NCBI RefSeq assembly: GCF_030730205.1
Contig: NZ_JANQVQ010000125.1
Coordinates: 1-64,000 of the forward strand
Length of the DNA stretch: 64,000 bases
Reading direction: 5' to 3'
Source of the DNA: Paraglaciecola sp.
GTDB lineage: Bacteria; Pseudomonadota; Gammaproteobacteria; Enterobacterales; Alteromonadaceae
Shown: positions 56,103 through 64,000 of the stretch, piece by piece
How the letters are laid out: the number at the start of each line of letters is the position of its first letter
How positions within the stretch are numbered: the stretch's first letter is position 1
Translations under genes and position numbers: made by a program
The notes under the pieces: generated by a model
What the model was told of the DNA's origin: nothing
What the model saw: the letters and a program-made list of their open reading frames with translations, nothing else
Databases searched by the model: none

Positions 56103-56786
56103 ATGCAAGACTATTTGATTGCTCCTTCAATTTTATCTGCTGATTTGGCCAGGTTAGGCCAAGAAGTCGACTCTGTACTTGCAGCAGGTGCAGATGTAAT
56201 CCATTTCGACGTAATGGATAATCACTATGTGCCTAATCTGACGTTCGGACCGATGATGTGTAAGGCCCTCAGAGACTATGGGATCACAGCCCAAATCGAT
56301 GTGCATTTGATGGTGCAGCCCGTTGATGACTTAATAGAAGGTTTTGCTAAAGCAGGGGCTAATTTAATTAGTTTTCATCCCGAGGCATCAAAACATCTTG
56401 ATCGTAGTATCCAGTTAATTATTGATTCAGGCTGCAAGCCCGGTTTAGTAATTAATCCAGCGACCCCTTTAAATTATCTAGATGATGTCATGCATAAGTT
56501 ACATCACATACTGTTGATGTCGGTAAACCCTGGATTTGGAGGCCAGCAATTTATCCCACATAGTTTGGTTAAATTAAGGCAAATCAAACAAATGATTGTA
56601 CAATCGGGTTTTGACATCAGATTAGAAATTGACGGTGGCGTAAAAGTCGATAATATCCGCAGCATTGCTGAGGCAGGAGCCGACATGTTTGTTGCGGGAT
56701 CTGCTATTTTTAACCAACCAAATTATCAGCAGGTCATCGATGCCATGCGCCATGAGTTATCCTTGGCAAAACCACATTTTTGTTAA
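56103..56786 (+). CDS. rpe: ribulose-phosphate 3-epimerase
   Basis: This protein has 227 residues from the ATG at 56103; a TTG at 56088 would add five. It interconverts ribulose-5-phosphate and xylulose-5-phosphate in the pentose phosphate and Calvin-type cycles. The TIM barrel shows [43 protein letters not shown] and EIDGGV. It lies 30 bases before trpS; in E. coli gph sits between them. Confidence 0.95.
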   Translation: MQDYLIAPSILSADLARLGQEVDSVLAAGADVIHFDVMDNHYVPNLTFGPMMCKALRDYGITAQIDVHLMVQPVDDLIEGFAKAGANLISFHPEASKHLDRSIQLIIDSGCKPGLVINPATPLNYLDDVMHKLHHILLMSVNPGFGGQQFIPHSLVKLRQIKQMIVQSGFDIRLEIDGGVKVDNIRSIAEAGADMFVAGSAIFNQPNYQQVIDAMRHELSLAKPHFC

Positions 56787-56816
56787 TTATCACCAACTAT
56801 TGTAGACACAACTATC

Positions 56817-57824
56817 ATGACAAAACCTATTGTACTTAGCGGCTGCCAGCCATCCGGACAACTATCTATTGGTAATTACATTGGTGCATTGCGCCAATGG
56901 GTTGGCATGCAGGACGATAATGAATGTTTATACATGTTAGTCGATCAGCATGCGATCACGGTTAGACAAGAGCCTAAAGAACTGCACAAAGCCTGTTTAG
57001 ATGGCTTAGCCTTATATATAGCTTGTGGTATCGACCCCGCTAAAAGCAGTATTTTTATCCAGTCACATGTACCAGAGCATTCTCAGCTCGCTTGGATAAT
57101 GAACTGTTATGCGCAAATGGGTGAGCTCAATCGTATGACGCAGTTCAAAGATAAATCAGCAAAAAATATCAGTAATATTAACGTTGGGCTTTATAGTTAC
57201 CCCGCCTTAATGGCAGCAGACATTCTGCTCTATCAAGCCAATGTTGTACCTGTGGGCGAAGACCAAAAACAACACTTAGAGCTGACGCGTGATATCGCGA
57301 CTCGTTTTAACAATGTTCACGGTGACATCTTTACTATCCCTGATCCTTATATTCCTGAATTTGGTGCTCGAGTAATGAGCTTACAAGAGCCAACCAAAAA
57401 AATGTCAAAATCAGATGATAATCCCAACAACTTTGTGGGTTTATTGGAAGCGCCTAAAGTCATCAGTAAAAAAATTAAACGCGCCATGACTGACTCTGAT
57501 GAACAAGCTCGTATTTACTTTGACGTAGCAGAAAAGCCTGGGGTATCCAATCTACTTAGTTTGCTGTCTTGTGCGAGCAACCGCTCTATTGATTCGCTTG
57601 TACCAGAGTATGAAGGGAAAATGTACGGTCATTTAAAAACCGACGTTGCTGATGCAGTCGTCGCTCTATTAGAGCCAATTCAACAACGTTACGCTGCTTT
57701 GCGGGATGACCGCACAGAGCTGGATCGAATCATGCGCATTGGCGCTGAAAAAGCCCGTGAAAAGGCAGCAACAACCTTGGCAAAAGTATATGAAGCAGTG
57801 GGGTTTGTTGCCCGTCCTTACTAA
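56817..57824 (+). CDS. trpS: tryptophanyl-tRNA synthetase
   Basis: This 335-residue class I synthetase charges tRNA-Trp. It has a HIGH-like motif [12 protein letters not shown] and the KMSKS motif (KKMSKSDDN), with [12 protein letters not shown] for substrate binding. The length and order are typical of the bacterial TrpS. It follows rpe. Confidence 0.96.
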   Translation: MTKPIVLSGCQPSGQLSIGNYIGALRQWVGMQDDNECLYMLVDQHAITVRQEPKELHKACLDGLALYIACGIDPAKSSIFIQSHVPEHSQLAWIMNCYAQMGELNRMTQFKDKSAKNISNINVGLYSYPALMAADILLYQANVVPVGEDQKQHLELTRDIATRFNNVHGDIFTIPDPYIPEFGARVMSLQEPTKKMSKSDDNPNNFVGLLEAPKVISKKIKRAMTDSDEQARIYFDVAEKPGVSNLLSLLSCASNRSIDSLVPEYEGKMYGHLKTDVADAVVALLEPIQQRYAALRDDRTELDRIMRIGAEKAREKAATTLAKVYEAVGFVARPY

Positions 57825-57924
57825 ATACTCTTAATGTAATGGCTGCCGCCCAAGTAAGAACTCATCTTTTTTGCTTGGGGGGGTATTAAAAGCTTTCATT
57901 GACATGCACTAGGGCCACTTAGCA

Positions 57925-58518
57925 ATGCTACTGTTAATCGATAACTATGATTCGTTTACGCATAACCTAGCCCGTTACTTTGTTGAGTTAGGGCAACATG
58001 TGACGGTTGTACGAAACGACGAAATAAGCTGTTCAGATATCGCGAAATTAAATCCCAACTATTTAGTTATTTCTCCCGGGCCGTGCACCCCTGATGAAGC
58101 CGGAATTAGCCTAACAGCAATTGAGCAATTTGCCGGCAAAATACCTCTGTTGGGGGTGTGTTTAGGGCATCAAGCCATTGGTCAAGTATTTGGCTGCCAT
58201 GTCACTCGCGCGCAAAATATTAAACACGGTAAAACTTCGCTGGTTCAGCATGGTAACAGTCCCATGTTTAAGGGGATTCCTACCACGTTTACGGCCACAC
58301 GCTACCATTCACTGATCCTAGATCAGGCCAGCATTAGCCAAGAATTTGCGGTAAGTGCGTGGTGCGAAGAACAGGCTAATCTGCAAGAAGTGATGGCGAT
58401 TGAACACCGGTCTATGCCCCTAGCGGGTGTGCAATTTCACCCAGAATCCTTGCTGACTGAATTTGGTCATGAAATTTTAGCGAATTTTCTGGCATTCAGT
58501 GCCACTAAAAGCTTTTAG
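57925..58518 (+). CDS. pabA: aminodeoxychorismate/anthranilate synthase glutaminase component
   Basis: This 197-residue class I glutamine amidotransferase has LLLIDNYDSFTHNL at the start, the nucleophile Cys in GVCLGHQA and the His-Glu pair in FHPES. It supplies ammonia to aminodeoxychorismate synthase for folate, or to anthranilate synthase. The next metabolic gene is argD, as in the E. coli pabA-argD neighbourhood, so pabA is preferred over trpG. The 100-base gap before it has a run of seven G. Confidence 0.88.
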   Translation: MLLLIDNYDSFTHNLARYFVELGQHVTVVRNDEISCSDIAKLNPNYLVISPGPCTPDEAGISLTAIEQFAGKIPLLGVCLGHQAIGQVFGCHVTRAQNIKHGKTSLVQHGNSPMFKGIPTTFTATRYHSLILDQASISQEFAVSAWCEEQANLQEVMAIEHRSMPLAGVQFHPESLLTEFGHEILANFLAFSATKSF

Positions 58519-58605
58519 TTGGTGCTTTTTTCTAGCACAATGCCTAGTAACAAAAAATTTACAGACATAAACCCTAACATTTACCAGTAAAAAAATAACA
58601 ATAAA

Positions 58606-59769
58606 ATGACTGACTCCACCAGCATACAAGCGCTAGTAAACCAACGATACCACATGCTTTTTTTAGATGTTAAGGCAGCGCAAGCAAGTTTACTCAATAT
58701 AGACAAACCGACTTTAAGTGTTATCGAAATTGAGCAAAGTAAGACAGCGCGAAGTTTATTAAGAGTTGAAAAGCAAGCTATCCGAGAAAAAGATCTCAAT
58801 CAAAAACAAACACTCAATTTTTTAAAAGAAAATTTAGATCGTCTGAACCTTAAAATTGAACAGCGGCTGGTAGAAGAATTAAAGAACACTGAAAATCTGT
58901 ATCAAAAAATAGTGGGCGTTGATGCGTCAATACCCGAGCTCTTAGACTTTCTCAGTGCAAAAGCCGCTACGATTTCTCGGGTAGAAACCTTGGCCGGTCA
59001 AATTCCCTGGTTTTATCAAGAATTACTGAAAGTAGCTAATCAACCTAAATACCGCCGCACAGATAGCAAAGGTAAAACGATTTTAATCGATAGCTTGCGT
59101 GTGGCATTAAATATGTTCGGTATCGAAAACTTAAATCCTGTGGTGTTGTCCTTAGCCATACGTCGCTGGTTACCACAGATCACGGATCCCTATCCAAAAA
59201 TCAAAAATAGAATTTGGGAGGAGGCCTTAGCAACAGCACTAAGTGCTAAAAGGCTCGCCCCACTGTATGACGTCAATGAAGACAATGCCTTCAGTTTAGG
59301 AATGTTACACGTTATCGGTACTATTGTTGTGGTAAGACTCTACTTTAGACTATTCGATACGGTACAAAGAGAAGCTCTTGTGGATGCACAAAACCAGCAG
59401 CTACATGAGCAACACAATGCCATCTCTCGTCTAGAACCATCTGGCGAATTTTTAAATCAGTTAATTGATAAGTATGCTTTAGCAGTTAGTGCTGATCTAA
59501 TTAAGATGATGGATTTAAAACGGATTTTCATTGCTGACGCCATGCAAGAAGTCGCGAATAACGCGCCTTTAGCGGAAATCACGCCATTGGCACTCATACT
59601 CACACAAGCGATGGGCTACAGTCGTTATCGCTTACTTAAAATGAACAGTTTAATTAACGTTGATGAAGCTAAGACCTACGTAGCCAGCCTCGGCTTACCC
59701 AAAGGCGCGCTGGCATTATTAAAAACAACCGACATCAGAACCTTGAATTTAGTCGTATTAAATAAATAA
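58606..59769 (+). CDS. HDOD-domain protein
   Basis: This 387-residue protein has an N-terminal helical coiled-coil part (about 1-105) and a HDOD-like domain (about 110-320) with RVETLAGQIPWFYQELLKVANQP and ALNMFGIENLNPVVLSLAIRRW. HDOD proteins are usually signalling adaptors in Gammaproteobacteria, without catalysis. It is not near other signalling genes. Its promoter is in the 87-base gap after pabA. Some divergence from the standard HDOD sequence lowers confidence. Confidence 0.78.
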   Translation: MTDSTSIQALVNQRYHMLFLDVKAAQASLLNIDKPTLSVIEIEQSKTARSLLRVEKQAIREKDLNQKQTLNFLKENLDRLNLKIEQRLVEELKNTENLYQKIVGVDASIPELLDFLSAKAATISRVETLAGQIPWFYQELLKVANQPKYRRTDSKGKTILIDSLRVALNMFGIENLNPVVLSLAIRRWLPQITDPYPKIKNRIWEEALATALSAKRLAPLYDVNEDNAFSLGMLHVIGTIVVVRLYFRLFDTVQREALVDAQNQQLHEQHNAISRLEPSGEFLNQLIDKYALAVSADLIKMMDLKRIFIADAMQEVANNAPLAEITPLALILTQAMGYSRYRLLKMNSLINVDEAKTYVASLGLPKGALALLKTTDIRTLNLVVLNK

Positions 59770-59998
59770 TTTTTTTCAGCATAATCATTCATCCCCTTCA
59801 ATTTTATTACCAAAGCGCTGATTCACTTAACGAATCGGGCTTAGCTAATGGCAAATGTCAGACATTCTATGCAGCTTATTAAATAGTTATTCACTATTAG
59901 TGCAAAATTACATGAAAGCCTTTAAATATAAGGATTTGGTCTTTGCTGAGGTGCAGACAAGCGTTGTTTTTCCTGTAATACTACAGCACTTTTTTTAG

Positions 59999-61234
<1,236 letters not shown>

Positions 61235-61259
61235 GTAACAATGAAGTGAGTAAGCGAAC

Positions 61260-63769
<2,510 letters not shown>

Positions 63770-63792
63770 TTTTCAGTTGGGATTTCATTATT

Positions 63793-64000
63793 ATGCATAG
63801 CAAGGTTAAAGATTTATTCGCTAATTTGTGGGAAAACTATGTGGCTATTACGCCCTCGGCTGAAAAAATTCATGCTTTGTTAAACACCTTTGAAAAAAGC
63901 CATAGCAGTAGTGAAGCGCCGATCATTAATGATCACATTGCGCTTCGAACGTTTAACATTGACAAAATTAGTCTAGATAAACTGGCTCAGCACTTTTTAG
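63793..64000 (+). CDS. DUF1338 protein, partial (cut by the right edge)
   Basis: The first 69 residues are present. They contain LWENYVAITPSAEKIHALL and NDHIALRTFN, whose His is a predicted metal ligand in DUF1338 proteins (the 2-oxoadipate dioxygenase/decarboxylase group). It lies 23 bases after astD in the same direction; DUF1338 beside ast genes is common in marine Gammaproteobacteria. The frame is still open at base 64000. Confidence 0.85.
   Translation, partial: MHSKVKDLFANLWENYVAITPSAEKIHALLNTFEKSHSSSEAPIINDHIALRTFNIDKISLDKLAQHFL

Overview
The window looks like chromosome of a marine gammaproteobacterium of the Alteromonadales (Alteromonas/Glaciecola/Paraglaciecola type). The evidence is the moderate, AT-leaning base composition, the block mrcA / pilMNOPQ-aroK-aroB-damX-dam-rpe-trpS, the TorF-type outer-membrane protein, the ydbH-ynbE-ydbL trio and a complete-looking arginine succinyltransferase (AST) start. 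The genus is inference. I see no rRNA, tRNA, CRISPR array, insertion sequence or prophage.

Region 1 (119-16018, all minus strand) is a tightly packed run of 15 genes read from 16018 towards 119. It encodes a cytochrome-c-like PD40 lipoprotein related to hydrazine synthase alpha, two small outer-membrane barrels (one with an SH3 domain), a TlpA-type thioredoxin, a DUF4266 lipoprotein ending in a Gly/Cys motif, a DUF3570 barrel, a small periplasmic protein, three TPR proteins (two of them lipoproteins), a small secreted protein, an ExbB/TolQ-type channel, two ExbD/TolR-type proteins and a TonB-like AgmX/PglI protein. This is the composition of a proton-driven trans-envelope machine and resembles, by class, the Agl-Glt core known from Myxococcus gliding. 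Its role here is unknown. Region 1b (16626-21968, plus strand) diverges from it across a 607-base gap and encodes a secreted single-CxxCH protein, a lipoprotein with two CxxCH/HNCW repeats plus a LamG domain, and a Tat-exported DUF1501 protein. I treat the two divergent operons as one candidate undescribed system: a motor-coupled envelope complex with c-type heme and secreted partners.

Region 2 (22395-36237) is mixed: an alpha/beta hydrolase, an orphan GAF histidine kinase, a flavin-type oxidoreductase, a small ion channel, a Pmp3 peptide, a LysE exporter, a large GH15/phosphorylase-kinase-like protein, an outer-membrane protein, a chemoreceptor, a periplasmic binding protein, and the ydbL and ynbE genes. 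Region 3 (36234-42636) has ydbH, a BlaI-type repressor with two operators and a BlaR1-like peptidase fused to a TonB domain, then NAD malic enzyme.

Region 4 (42799-58518) is the conserved housekeeping block: PBP1A, divergent pilMNOPQ, shikimate genes aroK and aroB, damX, dam, rpe, trpS and pabA. gph is absent and three minus-strand genes sit between dam and rpe. Region 5 (58606-64000) has an HDOD protein, then the arginine degradation genes argD/astC, astA and astD, with a DUF1338 gene cut by the right edge.
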